Shown: positions 33,910-44,937 of the stretch, in pieces
Layout of the letters: each line of letters starts with the position of its first letter
How positions within the stretch are numbered: the first letter of the stretch is position 1
Source: Alloalcanivorax dieselolei B5
Lineage (GTDB): Bacteria > Pseudomonadota > Gammaproteobacteria > Pseudomonadales > Alcanivoracaceae
Length of the DNA stretch: 64,000 nucleotides
Assembly (NCBI RefSeq): GCF_000300005.1
Contig: NC_018691.1
Location: 1,240,001 to 1,304,000 of the forward strand
Direction: 5' to 3'
Notes under the pieces: generated by a model
Told to the model about the DNA's origin: nothing
Databases searched by the model: none
What the model saw: only the letters and a program-made list of their open reading frames with translations
Program-made: the position numbers and the translations under genes

Positions 33910-35124
33910 CTATAAAAAAGAACGTATTTTGTGGAGTGCCTGGAACAGGACGTCCACCTCATCAAGGGTATTGTAGATCGAAAACGAGGCGCGCACGGTA
34001 CCGGGAATGCCGAGGCTGTCCATCAGCGGCATGCAGCAATGATGCCCGGTGCGCACCGCCACGCCTTGCTTGTCCAGCAGCACGCCGACATCGGCGGGGT
34101 GGGCGCCGTCCAACAGAAACGACAATACACCGACCTTGGTGGCGGCGTTACCGATGATTTTCAACCCCGGGAACGCCTCTGCCTGTTCATGGGCGGCGCT
34201 CAACAGGGCCTGCTCATGGTGCGCCAGCGCGTCCCGGTCCTGCCCCTGGAGCCAGCGGATGGCCGCGCCCAGGCCGACCACGCCGGCGATGTTCGGCGTG
34301 CCCGGCTCGAATTTGTACGGCAACTGATTCCAGGTGCTCTTCTCGAACGTCACCACTTCGATCATCTCGCCGCCGGTCTGGTAAGGCGGCATGGCCTCCA
34401 GTAGCTCGCGGCGGCCATACAGGGCGCCGATGCCGGTGGGGCCGAACAGCTTATGGCCGGAGAAGGCGTAGAAATCACAGTCCAGCGCGCGCACATCCAC
34501 CGGGAAGTGCGACACCGCCTGGGCGCCGTCCACCAGGGTGATGGCGCCGACGGCCCTGGCGGCGGCGATCAGCTCCGCCACTGGCGTCACCGAGCCCAGG
34601 CTGTTGGAGACATGGGACAGCGCCACGATGCGGGTGCGCTCATTCAGCAACCGGTGGAACGCCTCGGTATCCACGCCGCCATCCTCGCGCAGGGGAACCA
34701 CTTTGAGGCTGGCGCCAGTGGCCAGGCAGGCCTGCTGCCAGGGCACGATGTTGGCGTGGTGCTCCAGGGTGGTGATCAGCACTTCGTCACCGGCCTTGAG
34801 CCGCTCGCGGCCGATGCACTGGGCCACCAGGTTGATGCCTTCGGTGGTGCCCTTGGTCCAGATGATCTCCTCGCGATCGGCGTTGAGGAACGCCGCCACG
34901 GTGTCCCGCGCCGCTTCGAAGTCCGCGGTGGCGCGGTCACTCAGGTAATGAGCGCCCCGGTGCACGTTGCTGTTGGTGCCCTGGTAGTAATCCCGTATCG
35001 CGTCGATCACCGCCCGCGGCTTTTGCGTGGTGGCGGCGTTATCCAGGTACACCAGCGGTTTGCCGTTGGCCTCCTGGTGGAGAATCGGGAAGGCGTCGCG
35101 CAGCGCGGAAACATTCAGGCTCAT
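33910..35124 (-). CDS. sufS: Cysteine desulfurase SufS (class II)
   Basis: A 404-residue PLP enzyme with PLP lysine Lys225 (FSGHKLFGPTG) and active cysteine near residue 363 in RTGHHCCMPLMDSLG, a short lobe typical of group-II enzymes. It works with SufE to deliver sulfur to SufBCD. The 3' end of sufD overlaps its start by 4 bp. Confidence 0.92.
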   Translation of the reverse strand: MSLNVSALRDAFPILHQEANGKPLVYLDNAATTQKPRAVIDAIRDYYQGTNSNVHRGAHYLSDRATADFEAARDTVAAFLNADREEIIWTKGTTEGINLVAQCIGRERLKAGDEVLITTLEHHANIVPWQQACLATGASLKVVPLREDGGVDTEAFHRLLNERTRIVALSHVSNSLGSVTPVAELIAAARAVGAITLVDGAQAVSHFPVDVRALDCDFYAFSGHKLFGPTGIGALYGRRELLEAMPPYQTGGEMIEVVTFEKSTWNQLPYKFEPGTPNIAGVVGLGAAIRWLQGQDRDALAHHEQALLSAAHEQAEAFPGLKIIGNAATKVGVLSFLLDGAHPADVGVLLDKQGVAVRTGHHCCMPLMDSLGIPGTVRASFSIYNTLDEVDVLFQALHKIRSFL

Positions 35125-36377
35125 GCCGCTTCCTCATTGGCGCCGGGATACTGGCTCAATTCCCCCGCCAGCCACGGCTGCACCCACTGCGCCACGCTCT
35201 CGTCCGGCAATGCCAGGATCAGTTCGTTGACGAAGCCCAGACTCAGCATGCGCTTGGCTTCCGCCAGCGCGATGCCCCGGGATTGCAGGTAGAACTGCTG
35301 GGCGGCGTCGAGTTGGCCGACGGTGGCGCCATGGGCGCACTTCACATCGTCGTTGTAAATTTCCAGTTCCGGTTTGGTATAGATCTCGGCGCCGGGGCTC
35401 AGCAACAGGTTCTTGTTGCTCAGTTCCGCCAGGGTGCCCATGGCGCCCTGGTGGATGTGAATGCGGCCGTTGAGGATCGCCTTGCCCTTTTCGCCGGCCA
35501 GACCCTTGAACACCTGATTGGAGGTGCAGTGCGGCACGCGGTGTTCCACGCACAGCTGATTGTCGATGTGGCTTTGGCCACGGGCCACGAACACGCCCTG
35601 CATGTTCAGTTCGGCGCCGCTTTTTTCCAGCAGGGCGCGCACGTCGTTGCGGCGCAGCCGGTTGCCGCCCATCAACTGGTAGCTGTCGATGCGGCTGGCA
35701 CCGGTCTGCCGGAACAGCAAGGTGCTGATGTGCAGGGTGTCTTCCCGTTCGCTTTGCAGCCGGTAGTGGGTGAGGCTGGCGTTGTCGCGGGCCTCGATCA
35801 CGGTCACCGCGTTGTTCAGCACCGGGCCCTGGCCGATGTAATGCTCGATCAGGGTCAGCTTGCTGCCCGGATTCAACAGCACTTCCACCCGGGTCTGGCA
35901 ATGGGCGGGCGCATCACTGGCGGCGTGCAGCAGCAGGTGCAGCGGCGCGCTGACTTCGGTGTTGGCGGCCACTTCCAGAGTGATGGCGTCCGTCAGCGCC
36001 GCGCCGTTGTAGAGCGCGAACGGCGTTAGCAGCTCGTCACGCTGTCCGGCCTGACGACGCAGCGTCACGCCTTCCGGCAACTGGCTCAAGGCCTCCTGCA
36101 AGCGGCCGTTGCTCATCACCAGGCGATGGGCGGCCAGGTTCGGCAGGGGCTCGGGCAGGGCGCCGTCGGCGGCGGTGCTCAGGTGGCCGTCGGTGAGTGG
36201 ATGCAGGGACGTGTATTTCCACTGCTCGGTTTTGCGGTCGGGGAATACGGCGGCCTCCAGGGCGCTCAGGCTGTCGCCGCGCAGCGGCGCCAGCGCGTCC
36301 CCGGCTTCCGACCGGCGCGCGTTTGCCATCGCCAGGGTCTTCAGTTCCAGGCCCTGTTGTTTCGAAGGGAGGCTCAT
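35121..36377 (-). CDS. sufD: Fe-S assembly scaffold subunit SufD
   Basis: A 418-residue SufB/SufD-family beta-helix protein. The N-terminus carries FPDRKTEQWKYTSL, and the core contains ...SGAELNMQGVFVARGQSHIDNQ and the C-terminal KCAHGATVGQLDAAQQFYLQ with the conserved Cys-His. It forms SufBC2D with SufB and SufC. It overlaps both sufC and sufS by 4 bp, which shows tight coupling. Confidence 0.92.
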   Translation of the reverse strand: MSLPSKQQGLELKTLAMANARRSEAGDALAPLRGDSLSALEAAVFPDRKTEQWKYTSLHPLTDGHLSTAADGALPEPLPNLAAHRLVMSNGRLQEALSQLPEGVTLRRQAGQRDELLTPFALYNGAALTDAITLEVAANTEVSAPLHLLLHAASDAPAHCQTRVEVLLNPGSKLTLIEHYIGQGPVLNNAVTVIEARDNASLTHYRLQSEREDTLHISTLLFRQTGASRIDSYQLMGGNRLRRNDVRALLEKSGAELNMQGVFVARGQSHIDNQLCVEHRVPHCTSNQVFKGLAGEKGKAILNGRIHIHQGAMGTLAELSNKNLLLSPGAEIYTKPELEIYNDDVKCAHGATVGQLDAAQQFYLQSRGIALAEAKRMLSLGFVNELILALPDESVAQWVQPWLAGELSQYPGANEEAA

Positions 36378-37129
36378 GCGGACTCTTCCTCGCCGGTCAG
36401 CCAGCCGTAGCCTTTCTGTTCCAGTTCCTGAGCCAGTTCCTTGCCGCCGGATTTAATGATGCGGCCATCGGAAAGCACGTGAACGTGGTCCGGCACAATG
36501 TAATCCAGCAGGCGCTGATAGTGCGTGACCAACACGATGCCACGCTCCGGGCTGCGCAGGGAGTTGACGCCCCGGGCCACGGTTTGCAGAGCATCGATAT
36601 CGAGACCGGAGTCGGTTTCGTCGAGCAGGGCCAGACGCGGCTCCATCAGCAGCATCTGCATGATCTCGTTGCGCTTCTTCTCGCCGCCGGAGAAACCTTC
36701 GTTAACACCGCGCTTGAGGAACTGAGCGTCCAGGTTGACCTGCTTGCAGGCTTCGCGGGCCTTGCGCAGCAGCGTCACCGAGTCCCATTCTTCCTTGCCC
36801 TGGGCCTTGCGTACCGCTTCCAGAGCCGCTTTGAGAAATTCCATGTTGGACACGCCGGGAATTTCCACCGGGTACTGGAACGCCAGGAACAGGCCGGCCT
36901 GGGCGCGCTCCTCCGGTTCCAGCTCCGCCAGATCATGACCGTCCAGGGTGGCCTGGCCGCCCGTGATCTCGTAATTGTCACGACCGGCCAGCACGTTGGC
37001 CAGGGTGGACTTGCCCGAGCCGTTGGGCCCCATGATGGCGTGTACTTCGCCCGGGTTCACGGTCAGATCCAGACCCTTGAGAATGGCTTTGCCGTTGACG
37101 GCGGCGTGCAGATCACGAATTTCCAGCAT
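36374..37129 (-). CDS. sufC: Fe-S assembly ATPase SufC
   Basis: A 251-residue ABC-type ATPase with Walker A GPNGSGKST, signature GFSGGEKKRNEI and Walker B LALLDETDSGLD. It drives conformational change in the SufBC2D scaffold. It is separated from sufB by a 110-bp gap holding a ladder-type repeat, the only sizeable gap in the operon, and overlaps sufD by 4 bp. Confidence 0.94.
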   Translation of the reverse strand: MLEIRDLHAAVNGKAILKGLDLTVNPGEVHAIMGPNGSGKSTLANVLAGRDNYEITGGQATLDGHDLAELEPEERAQAGLFLAFQYPVEIPGVSNMEFLKAALEAVRKAQGKEEWDSVTLLRKAREACKQVNLDAQFLKRGVNEGFSGGEKKRNEIMQMLLMEPRLALLDETDSGLDIDALQTVARGVNSLRSPERGIVLVTHYQRLLDYIVPDHVHVLSDGRIIKSGGKELAQELEQKGYGWLTGEEESA

Positions 37130-37205
37130 GTAAATAACGCCTATATATTAACTGTCTAAGACTTTCCCGCAACGCTTCGCTGCGGAGGACGAGGCCTGGG
37201 GCCGG

Positions 37206-37242
37206 TTTTCGCTATTAACTGTTAACTATCAACTGTTAACTA
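37206..37242 (-). repeat. Ladder-type repeat starting at the sufB stop codon
   Basis: On the minus strand, TAGTTAACAGTTGATAG and TTAACAGTTAATAGCGAAAA run on directly from the sufB TAG. The sequence parallels the 153-183 arm (GTTGACAGTTGATAGTGGAC...GCGAAAA) with about six base changes. Both copies begin at a stop codon, so a 3'-end or processing signal is plausible. Confidence 0.7.
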
Positions 37243-38682
37243 ACCAACTGCCCCTTCCAGACTCACTTCCAGTAGCTTGCCGGCCTCCACCGCGAATTCC
37301 ATCGGCAGTTCCTTGAACACTTCCTTGCAGAAGCCGTTGACGATCATGGAAATCGCTTTCTCCGGATCGATGCCGCGCTGCCGGCACAGGAACAACTGGT
37401 CGTCGCTCACTTTGGAGGTGGTGGCCTCGTGTTCCACCGTGGCGCTGGGGTGCTTGGACTCGATGTACGGGAAAGTGTGGGCGCCGCAGCGATCGCCCAG
37501 CAGCAGCGAGTCACACTGGGTGAAGTTGCGGGCGTTCTCCGCGCGTGGGCCCATCCGTACCAGGCCGCGATAAGCGTTGGAGCTCCTGCCGGCGGAAATG
37601 CCCTTGGAAACGATGGTGCTCTTGGTGTTCTTGCCCAGGTGGATCATCTTGGTGCCGGTGTCCGCCTGTTGCGCGTGGCGGGTCAGGGCCACGGAATAGA
37701 ACTCGCCCACGGCGTTGTCGCCGCGCAGCACCACGGACGGGTATTTCCAGGTGATCGCCGAGCCGGTTTCCACCTGGGTCCAGCTGATCTTGGCGTTGTC
37801 ATGGGCGACGCCGCGCTTGGTGACGAAGTTGTAAATGCCGCCCTTGCCGTTCTCGTCGCCGGGATACCAGTTCTGCACCGTGGAATATTTGATCTCGGCG
37901 CCGGGCAGGGCCACCAGCTCCACCACCGCCGCGTGCAGCTGATTCTCATCACGCTGCGGCGCGGTGCAGCCTTCCAGATAGCTCACGTAGCTGCCTTCGT
38001 CGGCAACGATCAGGGTGCGCTCGAACTGCCCGGTGTTGGCTTCGTTGATGCGGAAGTAAGTGGACAGCTCCATCGGGCAACGCACGCCCTTGGGGATGTA
38101 AACAAAGGAGCCGTCGGTGAATACCGCGGAATTGAGCCCGGCGAAGAAGTTGTCGCTCTTGGGCACCACGGAACCCAGGTATTTCCGTACCAGTTCAGGA
38201 TGTTCCTGCACCGCCTCGGAAATGGAGCAGAAGATCACCCCGGCCTCACCCAGCTTTTCCTTGAAGGTGGTGCCAATGGAAACCGAGTCGAACACCGCGT
38301 CCACCGCCACCCCGGCGAGCATTTCCTGTTCGTGCAGGGGGATGCCGAGCTTCTTGTAGGTGTCAAGCAGCTCAGGATCCACCTCATCCAGGCTTTTCGG
38401 CCGGTCTTCCATGCTTTTCGGCGCGGAATAGTAGGAGATGGCGTCATAGTCCACCTTCGGATAATGCAGATGGGCCCACTCCGGCTCCGGCATTTCCCGC
38501 CATTTGCGATAGGCTTCCAGACGCCACTCCAGCAGCCACTCCGGCTCTCCTTTCTTGGCGGAGATGAAGCGGATGACGTCTTCGCTGAGCCCCGGCGGCA
38601 GGGTGTCGGACTCCACCAGGGTGGTGAATCCGGCCTCGTACTCGGAGCGGATGACTTTGTCCAGTTCGGCTTGGCTGCTCAT
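37240..38682 (-). CDS. sufB: Fe-S assembly scaffold subunit SufB
   Basis: A 480-residue SufB that builds Fe-S clusters in the SufBC2D complex. Family features are [24 protein letters not shown] near residue 50, the central [24 protein letters not shown] with the conserved cysteine, and the C-terminal [13 protein letters not shown] and [18 protein letters not shown]. It is the first gene of the operon, preceded by a promoter with a type-1 IscR site. The overall order is sufB-C-D-S-A-T-E. Confidence 0.95.
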   Translation of the reverse strand: MSSQAELDKVIRSEYEAGFTTLVESDTLPPGLSEDVIRFISAKKGEPEWLLEWRLEAYRKWREMPEPEWAHLHYPKVDYDAISYYSAPKSMEDRPKSLDEVDPELLDTYKKLGIPLHEQEMLAGVAVDAVFDSVSIGTTFKEKLGEAGVIFCSISEAVQEHPELVRKYLGSVVPKSDNFFAGLNSAVFTDGSFVYIPKGVRCPMELSTYFRINEANTGQFERTLIVADEGSYVSYLEGCTAPQRDENQLHAAVVELVALPGAEIKYSTVQNWYPGDENGKGGIYNFVTKRGVAHDNAKISWTQVETGSAITWKYPSVVLRGDNAVGEFYSVALTRHAQQADTGTKMIHLGKNTKSTIVSKGISAGRSSNAYRGLVRMGPRAENARNFTQCDSLLLGDRCGAHTFPYIESKHPSATVEHEATTSKVSDDQLFLCRQRGIDPEKAISMIVNGFCKEVFKELPMEFAVEAGKLLEVSLEGAVG

Positions 38683-38691
38683 AATCTCAGA

Positions 38692-38720
38692 ATACCAGAG
38701 TAATTTAGTCAGGTATTATA
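38692..38720 (-). promoter_or_regulatory. suf promoter with type-1 IscR site
   Basis: On the minus strand a -10 box TATAAT (38715-38720) runs into a 25-bp IscR site (38692-38716): left half ATACCTGACT, A/T centre, right half ACTCTGGTAT. It differs from the type-1 consensus at only a few positions. The site lies 10 bp before the sufB start and overlaps the promoter, so holo-IscR should repress, with relief when clusters are scarce. Confidence 0.82.
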
Positions 38721-38965
38721 CGGGATCCGACGGCGGGGTGGAATCCAGAGTGGCGATGGGATCAATAGACGGCGGCCCGGGGGGCTGAAACCGGCGCCAA
38801 CGGTATCATATTTAGCCCCGGATGCGTATAATCCGCCGGTTTCAGGCCCCCGGATCGCGGCGAGGACCGCCCAGGCCGAGTCCACGGGCGCGGCCGGCCG
38901 AATGGCGCGGGCGCCTATTCAATACAAGCAATGCAAATTCATGCAATTCTGGAGAAGACACAGCG

Positions 38966-39397
<432 letters not shown>

Positions 39398-39455
39398 GGT
39401 GGTGGGTAAGCGCCTCGCCGCAGGGCGGGGCGTGACGCCGCCGCAGGAGGAAGCC

Positions 39456-40598
39456 ATGAGTGCCCCGCAAAAGGTCAATCTGCTCGGTTTCAGCCGTGAG
39501 CAAATGGAAGCGTTCTTCCTCGAAATGGGGGAGAAGAAATTCCGTGCCCAACAGGTGATGAAGTGGATCCATCACCATCAGGCGGACCATTTTGACCAGA
39601 TGACCGACGTCGGCAAGGCGCTGCGCCAGAAGCTGACCGAAGTGGCGGAAATCCGTGGCCCCAAAGTGCTGCACGAAGGTATTTCCCGGGATGGCACCCG
39701 CAAGTGGGTGTTCGAGGCCGACGGCGGCGGCGCGGTGGAAACCGTGTTCATCCCCGATGGCCGCCGCGGCACCCTGTGTGTGTCCTCCCAGGTGGGCTGC
39801 GCCGTGGATTGCGGCTTCTGCTCCACCGGTAAACAGGGTTTCCAGCGCGATCTGACCAGCGCCGAGATCATCGGCCAGGTCTGGCAGGCGGGCCGCGCGT
39901 TCGGCCCACGCCGTAATCTGGGCGAGCATCCGATCACCAACGTGGTGATGATGGGCATGGGCGAGCCGATGCTGAACTACGACGCCGTACTCACCGCCAT
40001 GCGCATCATGAAGGACGACCTGGGTTACGGCATCGGCAAGAAGCGCATTACCCTGTCCACTTCCGGCGTGGTGCCGAAGATCGACCAGCTCAGCCGGGAT
40101 CTGGATGTGGCGCTGGCGGTCAGTCTGCACGCGCCCAACGATGAGCTGCGCAACGAACTGGTGCCGCTCAATCGCAAATACCCGCTGGCGGAGCTGATGG
40201 CCGCCTGCAAACGCTACAGCGACAATATTACTCACCGTCACAACACCATCACCATGGAATACGTGATGCTGCGTGACGTGAACGACAAACCGGAGCACGC
40301 CCGGCAGTTGGTCAAGCTGCTCAACGGCATTCCGGTGAAGGTCAACCTGATTCCCTTCAACCCCTTCCCCCACGCTGGCTATGAGCGCTCCCGGAAAAAA
40401 GACATCCTGGAGTTCCATAAATTCCTTAATGACCATGGCCTGCTGACCACGGTACGCACCACCCGGGGCGACGACATCGACGCCGCCTGCGGACAATTGG
40501 TGGGCACGGTGCAGGACCGCACCCGTCGTGCCGAACGTTGGAAAAAATCGGTGTTTCACCGCACCGAACAGGCCGATGGCAATGCGGCGTCTGTATGA
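39456..40598 (+). CDS. rlmN: Dual-specificity RNA methyltransferase RlmN
   Basis: A 380-residue radical-SAM enzyme that methylates C2 of A2503 in 23S rRNA and A37 in tRNA. The cluster motif is CAVDCGFC (CxxxCxxC), preceded by TLCVSSQVG, and the catalytic Cys pair is completed by [10 protein letters not shown] near the C-terminus. ATG 39456 follows CAGGAGGA. Its stop overlaps the pilW start (ATGA). Confidence 0.95.
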   Translation: MSAPQKVNLLGFSREQMEAFFLEMGEKKFRAQQVMKWIHHHQADHFDQMTDVGKALRQKLTEVAEIRGPKVLHEGISRDGTRKWVFEADGGGAVETVFIPDGRRGTLCVSSQVGCAVDCGFCSTGKQGFQRDLTSAEIIGQVWQAGRAFGPRRNLGEHPITNVVMMGMGEPMLNYDAVLTAMRIMKDDLGYGIGKKRITLSTSGVVPKIDQLSRDLDVALAVSLHAPNDELRNELVPLNRKYPLAELMAACKRYSDNITHRHNTITMEYVMLRDVNDKPEHARQLVKLLNGIPVKVNLIPFNPFPHAGYERSRKKDILEFHKFLNDHGLLTTVRTTRGDDIDAACGQLVGTVQDRTRRAERWKKSVFHRTEQADGNAASV

Positions 40599-41368
40599 TA
40601 AAACGACATTTTTTGGTTGTGGCACTGGCCGGAGGCCTTTGGCTGTCCGGCTGCGCGGTGGAGAGCAGTCGTAACAACGTCAAGGTGGATGAAGCGGTCA
40701 CCAGCCGTGTCGCCGCTGGTCTTCAATATCTTCAGCAGGGCAATCCCAGCGAGGCCCGGCGACATTTTTCCCGGGCTCTGTCACTCAATGACAACAGTGC
40801 CAAGGCACACAATGCCATGGCACTGTTGTATAACTACGAGCGCGATCCGGAGAATGAGGAACGCCACTACAAGCGCGCCTTGCGGATCGACGGTGATTAC
40901 GCGCCGGCATTGAACAATTACGGAACCCTGCTGTACAGCCAGGGTCGGTACCAGGAAGCGCTCAAGCTGTTCGGCCGGGTCGCCAACGATCCCGGTTATG
41001 AAGGGCGGGGCAGTGCCTATAGCAATATCGGCCTGTGCCATCTGCGCCTGAACCAGCCGGAGCAGGCGAAAGAAGCCTTTATCAAGGCGCTTCGTCTGCA
41101 ACCGCGATCCGTGACACCGAATCTGGAACTGGCGCGGCTGTATTATCAGGATCAGCGCTACGATCTGGGCTGGGACTATTACCAACAATACACCCAGCGG
41201 GTGGGTCGACAGGACCCCGCCGGGTTGTGGCTGGGGGTGCGGCTGGCCCACGCGTTGGGCCGTAAAGACCAACAATCCAGTTATGAGCTTGCGTTGCAGA
41301 ATCTCCACCGGGGTTCCCGTGAATATCGGCTCTGGCAGGAGTGGCGCGGCGCTCAGGAGGCACCTTAA
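40595..41368 (+). CDS. pilW: Type IV pilus biogenesis lipoprotein PilW/PilF
   Basis: A 257-residue lipoprotein (lipobox LSGC) with tandem TPR units ([21 protein letters not shown]..., [22 protein letters not shown]). It acts as pilotin for PilQ secretin assembly in the outer membrane. ATG 40595 was chosen since it overlaps the rlmN stop and starts a perfect signal sequence. It is followed by rodZ with a 1-bp overlap. Confidence 0.9.
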   Translation: MIKRHFLVVALAGGLWLSGCAVESSRNNVKVDEAVTSRVAAGLQYLQQGNPSEARRHFSRALSLNDNSAKAHNAMALLYNYERDPENEERHYKRALRIDGDYAPALNNYGTLLYSQGRYQEALKLFGRVANDPGYEGRGSAYSNIGLCHLRLNQPEQAKEAFIKALRLQPRSVTPNLELARLYYQDQRYDLGWDYYQQYTQRVGRQDPAGLWLGVRLAHALGRKDQQSSYELALQNLHRGSREYRLWQEWRGAQEAP

Positions 41369-42291
41369 TGAGCGAGTCAGGGACGGAACTGCCCGGCGCC
41401 GAGTTGCGTCGAGTGCGTGAAGAGCGGGGTATGACCCGTGAGGAAGTGTCCGAACACCTGCACCTTTCGATGAGCTACCTTCAGGCTCTCGAGGAAGATG
41501 ACTACGGGCGTTTGCCCGAGCCGCCCTTTATTAAAGGGTATTTGCGCAATTACGCCCGGCTGCTCGGGCTGCCCGGTGAGGAACTGGCGTCCCGCTTTCA
41601 GCAACATGTGAACCAGAACCGCCGGGAGCCGGTGCCCACCGAATCCCTGCATGAACCCCTGAGCAACCGTCGTGATTGGCGCTGGCCGCTATTGCTGGTA
41701 CTACTGGTCCTGTTACTGCTGGTTCTGGCATGGTGGTTATGGCCCTCCGCTGGTGAGCCCGAGCCGCCGGGTACGTACCCCGATACGGTGGAAGAATCCG
41801 TGGTGCCGGAGGCGGCACCAGCAGCGCCGGCTGATACCGGGTCCGATACGGACGCCCCGACATCGCCGTCGGAGCCCTCCCTGGACTCCGGAACGACCAC
41901 CCCGGAACCTGTCATGGAGCCGTCTTCCAATACGGAGGATAATAGCTCTGACAGTGGGGTCGAAGCCGTGGAGTCACAGGCGGGGACCCCGGAGCCGACC
42001 AGTGAGGCCGGTGCGGACAGTGAAACGGGAGCCGCGGTGGCGGCAGCCGGTGGCGATCGGCTGGAATTGGCCTTTTCCCGCGATTGCTGGATCCGGGTCG
42101 TGGACGCCACCGGCAAGCGCCTGGTGGAAGGCGTGCAGAGCGCCGGTGATCGCGTGTCCCTAAATGGCGAAGCGCCTTATCGGCTAACCGTCGGCGACGC
42201 CGCCGCGGTCAGCGAGATGACGCTCAACGGCAAGGCGGAAACCCTGCCCGGCAGCGGATCAGGCCAGGTGTTGCGTTTCTCGTTACCGTAG
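41368..42291 (+). CDS. rodZ: Cell-shape protein RodZ
   Basis: A 307-residue bitopic membrane protein. A cytoplasmic helix-turn-helix occupies residues 8-80 (LRRVREERGMTREEVSEHL...PPFIKGYLRNYARLLGL). One transmembrane helix is at ~105-126, followed by a Ser/Thr/Pro/Glu-rich periplasmic linker and a C-terminal DUF4115 domain (FSRDCWIRVVDATGKRLVEG). It links MreB to the wall machinery. AGGAGG precedes ATG 41368. Confidence 0.92.
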   Translation: MSESGTELPGAELRRVREERGMTREEVSEHLHLSMSYLQALEEDDYGRLPEPPFIKGYLRNYARLLGLPGEELASRFQQHVNQNRREPVPTESLHEPLSNRRDWRWPLLLVLLVLLLLVLAWWLWPSAGEPEPPGTYPDTVEESVVPEAAPAAPADTGSDTDAPTSPSEPSLDSGTTTPEPVMEPSSNTEDNSSDSGVEAVESQAGTPEPTSEAGADSETGAAVAAAGGDRLELAFSRDCWIRVVDATGKRLVEGVQSAGDRVSLNGEAPYRLTVGDAAAVSEMTLNGKAETLPGSGSGQVLRFSLP

Positions 42292-42395
42292 CCCCGTTTA
42301 CCGTGGTCTCCGCGGCCGCCTAACGCTGTTGAATGCCCGACCCGGTGCCGGGCAGTGACGGGTCGATCAGACGTTTCAGCTCTTCAGGAGTCAGT

Positions 42396-43514
42396 ATGGA
42401 ACCGGAAATTTCCATTCAACGCCGCAAATCCCGGCAGATTCATGTGGGATCCGTGCCCGTTGGCGGTGACGCGCCGATCTCCGTGCAGAGCATGACCAAC
42501 ACCGACACCTGCGACGTGGACGCCACGGTGGCGCAGATTCGCCGCCTGGAAGAGGTGGGGGCCGATATCGTGCGGGTTTCGGTGCCGACCATGGACGCCG
42601 CCGAGGCCTTCGGCAAGATCCGGAAACAGGTGCAGGCGCCGCTGGTGGCGGACATCCACTACGATTACAAGATCGCCCTGAAAGTGGCCGACGAAGGCGC
42701 CGACTGCCTGCGTATCAACCCGGGCAATATCGGGCGCGAGGACCGGGTGCGGGCGGTGATCCAATCCGCCCGTGACCACGGGGTCCCGATCCGTATCGGG
42801 GTCAACGCCGGCTCGCTGGAAAAGGAACTGCAACGCAAATACGGCGAACCCTGCAGCGACGCGCTGGTGGAGTCGGCGTTGCGGCACGTGGAGATTCTCG
42901 ACCGCTACGACTTCCAGGAATTCAAAATCAGCGTCAAGGCCTCCAACGTGTTCATGACGTTGCAAGCCTACCGCAAGCTGGCCACCCAGGTGGAGCAGCC
43001 CCTGCACCTGGGTGTCACCGAGGCCGGCACGTTCCGCTCCGGTACGGTGAAATCCGCGGTGGCGCTCGGCGGTCTGCTGCTGGAAGGCATTGGCGACACC
43101 ATCCGTATCTCCCTGGCCACCGATCCGGTGGAGGAGATCCGCGTCGGTTTCGATATTCTCAAGAGCCTCAACCTGCGCAAAAAAGGCGTCAACATCATCG
43201 CCTGCCCGAGCTGCTCGCGGCAGAACTTCGATGTGATCCAGACCGTCAACGAATTGGAGGCGCGTCTGGAGGACATCAACGAGTCGGTGGACCTGGCGGT
43301 GATCGGCTGCCTGGTCAACGGCCCTGGTGAAGCGCGGGAAGCCGATGTCGGCCTCACCGGCGGCACCCCTAACAATCTGTCCTATGAGGACGGCCAGAAG
43401 AGCCACCACGTCAAGCAGGAAGACCTGGTGAGTGAACTGGAGCGGATGGTGCGTACCAAGGTGCAAAAAATGCGCGATGACGAAGCCAAGGGTATTATCG
43501 CGCGTAGTGAATAA
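42396..43514 (+). CDS. ispG: 4-hydroxy-3-methylbut-2-enyl diphosphate synthase (IspG)
   Basis: A 372-residue [4Fe-4S] enzyme of the non-mevalonate isoprenoid pathway. Cluster cysteines appear in [10 protein letters not shown] and in [10 protein letters not shown], and the TIM-barrel N-terminus opens ...[23 protein letters not shown] 42396 follows AGGAG. It depends on the Fe-S assembly genes encoded nearby. Confidence 0.95.
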   Translation: MEPEISIQRRKSRQIHVGSVPVGGDAPISVQSMTNTDTCDVDATVAQIRRLEEVGADIVRVSVPTMDAAEAFGKIRKQVQAPLVADIHYDYKIALKVADEGADCLRINPGNIGREDRVRAVIQSARDHGVPIRIGVNAGSLEKELQRKYGEPCSDALVESALRHVEILDRYDFQEFKISVKASNVFMTLQAYRKLATQVEQPLHLGVTEAGTFRSGTVKSAVALGGLLLEGIGDTIRISLATDPVEEIRVGFDILKSLNLRKKGVNIIACPSCSRQNFDVIQTVNELEARLEDINESVDLAVIGCLVNGPGEAREADVGLTGGTPNNLSYEDGQKSHHVKQEDLVSELERMVRTKVQKMRDDEAKGIIARSE

Positions 43515-43517
43515 AGA

Positions 43518-43629
43518 ACGCCGGATGCCGAACGCCGGACGCTTGACGCCGAAAAGCGGCAAGTCTCCGGCGTTTGTTGTTTCCGGTCAGGTTTCAAGCG
43601 TCGGGCGTCCAGCGTCGGGCGTCGAGCGT
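43518..43629. repeat. GC-rich ladder-type inverted repeat between ispG and hisS
   Basis: The left side is made of degenerate CGCCGGATGC/CGCCGGACGC units, and the right side of GCGTCGGGCGTC units that are their approximate reverse complement. The closest pairing is GGACGCTTGA with TCAAGCGTC. The architecture mirrors the AT-richer ladder repeats at 153-343 and 37206-37242, with different units. Confidence 0.6.
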
Positions 43630-43644
43630 TAACAAGGAGAACCG

Positions 43645-44925
43645 GTGAGCAAGAAGATCACCTCCATTCGCGGGATGAACGACATCCTGCCGCAGCAGAC
43701 ACCGCTGTGGCAGTGGCTGGAAGACAAGGTGCGCGGGGTGCTGGCGGCCTATGGTTACCAGGAGATCCGTACGCCGATCCTGGAACAGACCGATCTGTTC
43801 AAGCGCGGTATCGGTGAAGTCACCGATATTGTCGAGAAGGAGATGTACACCTTCGAGGACCGCAACGGCGACAGCCTGACCCTGCGCCCGGAAGGCACCG
43901 CCAGCTGCGTGCGCGCCGCCGAGGAGCATGGTTTGCTCTACAATCAGACCCAGCGGCTGTGGTACGCCGGGCCCATGTTCCGCCATGAGCGTCCGCAGGC
44001 CGGCCGCTATCGCCAGTTCCACCAGATCGGCGTGGAAACCTTTGGCATGGACGGGCCGGACATCGACGCCGAGGTGATTCTGCTCTCCGCGCGTCTGTGG
44101 AAAGCCCTGGGGTTATCCGATCAGGTGACCCTGGAACTGAATTCACTGGGAGACGCCGAAGACCGCGCCCGCTACCGTGATGCCCTGGTGGCGTATCTGC
44201 GTGAGCACAGCGAGCGCCTGGACGACGACTCCCGCCGCCGGCTGGAACGCAATCCGCTGCGCGTGCTCGACAGCAAGGACGCCGGCACCCGCGAAGTGCT
44301 GGAGCAGGCACCGCGGCTGGAAGCCTTTCTTAACGACGATGCCCGCGAGCACTTCCGCAGGCTGTGTGCGTTACTGGAAGCCGCCGGGATCGAGTACCGC
44401 CTCAACCCTTATTTGGTACGCGGGCTGGACTATTACGGCAAAACCGTATTCGAATGGACCACCCGGGCTCTGGGCGCCCAGGGCACGGTGTGCGCCGGCG
44501 GCCGTTACGACGGCCTGGTGGCGCAACTGGGTGGCAAGCCGACCCCGGCGGTGGGCTTCGCCATGGGCCTGGAGCGGCTGATTCTGCTGCTGGAACAACA
44601 AAACCCGGAACTGCCGGCGCCGGTGGCACTCTATATTGCTGCCATGGGCGAAGTGCAGTCCCAGGCTCTGGCCCTGGCCGAGCGCCTGCGGGACCGGCTC
44701 CCCGGCGTCGGTATCGTCACCCACTGTGGTGGCGGCAGCTTCAAGAGCCAGATGAAAAAAGCCGACCGCAGCGGCGCCCGCTACGCGCTGATCCTCGGCG
44801 AGGACGAAGTGGCGCGCGGGGAAGTGGCGGTGAAACCGCTGCGTGAAGACGCGGAACAACAGCAATTGCCCGAGACCGACCTGGCCGACTGGCTGGCCGA
44901 ACGTCTCGCAAGATCACAAGCGTAA
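43645..44925 (+). CDS. hisS: Histidyl-tRNA synthetase
   Basis: A 426-residue class-II aminoacyl-tRNA synthetase. Motif 2 region is [18 protein letters not shown]...[15 protein letters not shown], the histidine-specific loop is [15 protein letters not shown], and an anticodon-binding domain is at the C-terminus. The start is GTG 43645 with AAGGAG 7 nt upstream; no in-frame ATG gives the family N-terminus [15 protein letters not shown]. It is followed by yfgM after 12 bp. Confidence 0.95.
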   Translation: MSKKITSIRGMNDILPQQTPLWQWLEDKVRGVLAAYGYQEIRTPILEQTDLFKRGIGEVTDIVEKEMYTFEDRNGDSLTLRPEGTASCVRAAEEHGLLYNQTQRLWYAGPMFRHERPQAGRYRQFHQIGVETFGMDGPDIDAEVILLSARLWKALGLSDQVTLELNSLGDAEDRARYRDALVAYLREHSERLDDDSRRRLERNPLRVLDSKDAGTREVLEQAPRLEAFLNDDAREHFRRLCALLEAAGIEYRLNPYLVRGLDYYGKTVFEWTTRALGAQGTVCAGGRYDGLVAQLGGKPTPAVGFAMGLERLILLLEQQNPELPAPVALYIAAMGEVQSQALALAERLRDRLPGVGIVTHCGGGSFKSQMKKADRSGARYALILGEDEVARGEVAVKPLREDAEQQQLPETDLADWLAERLARSQA

Positions 44926-44937
44926 GGAGAAACAGGG

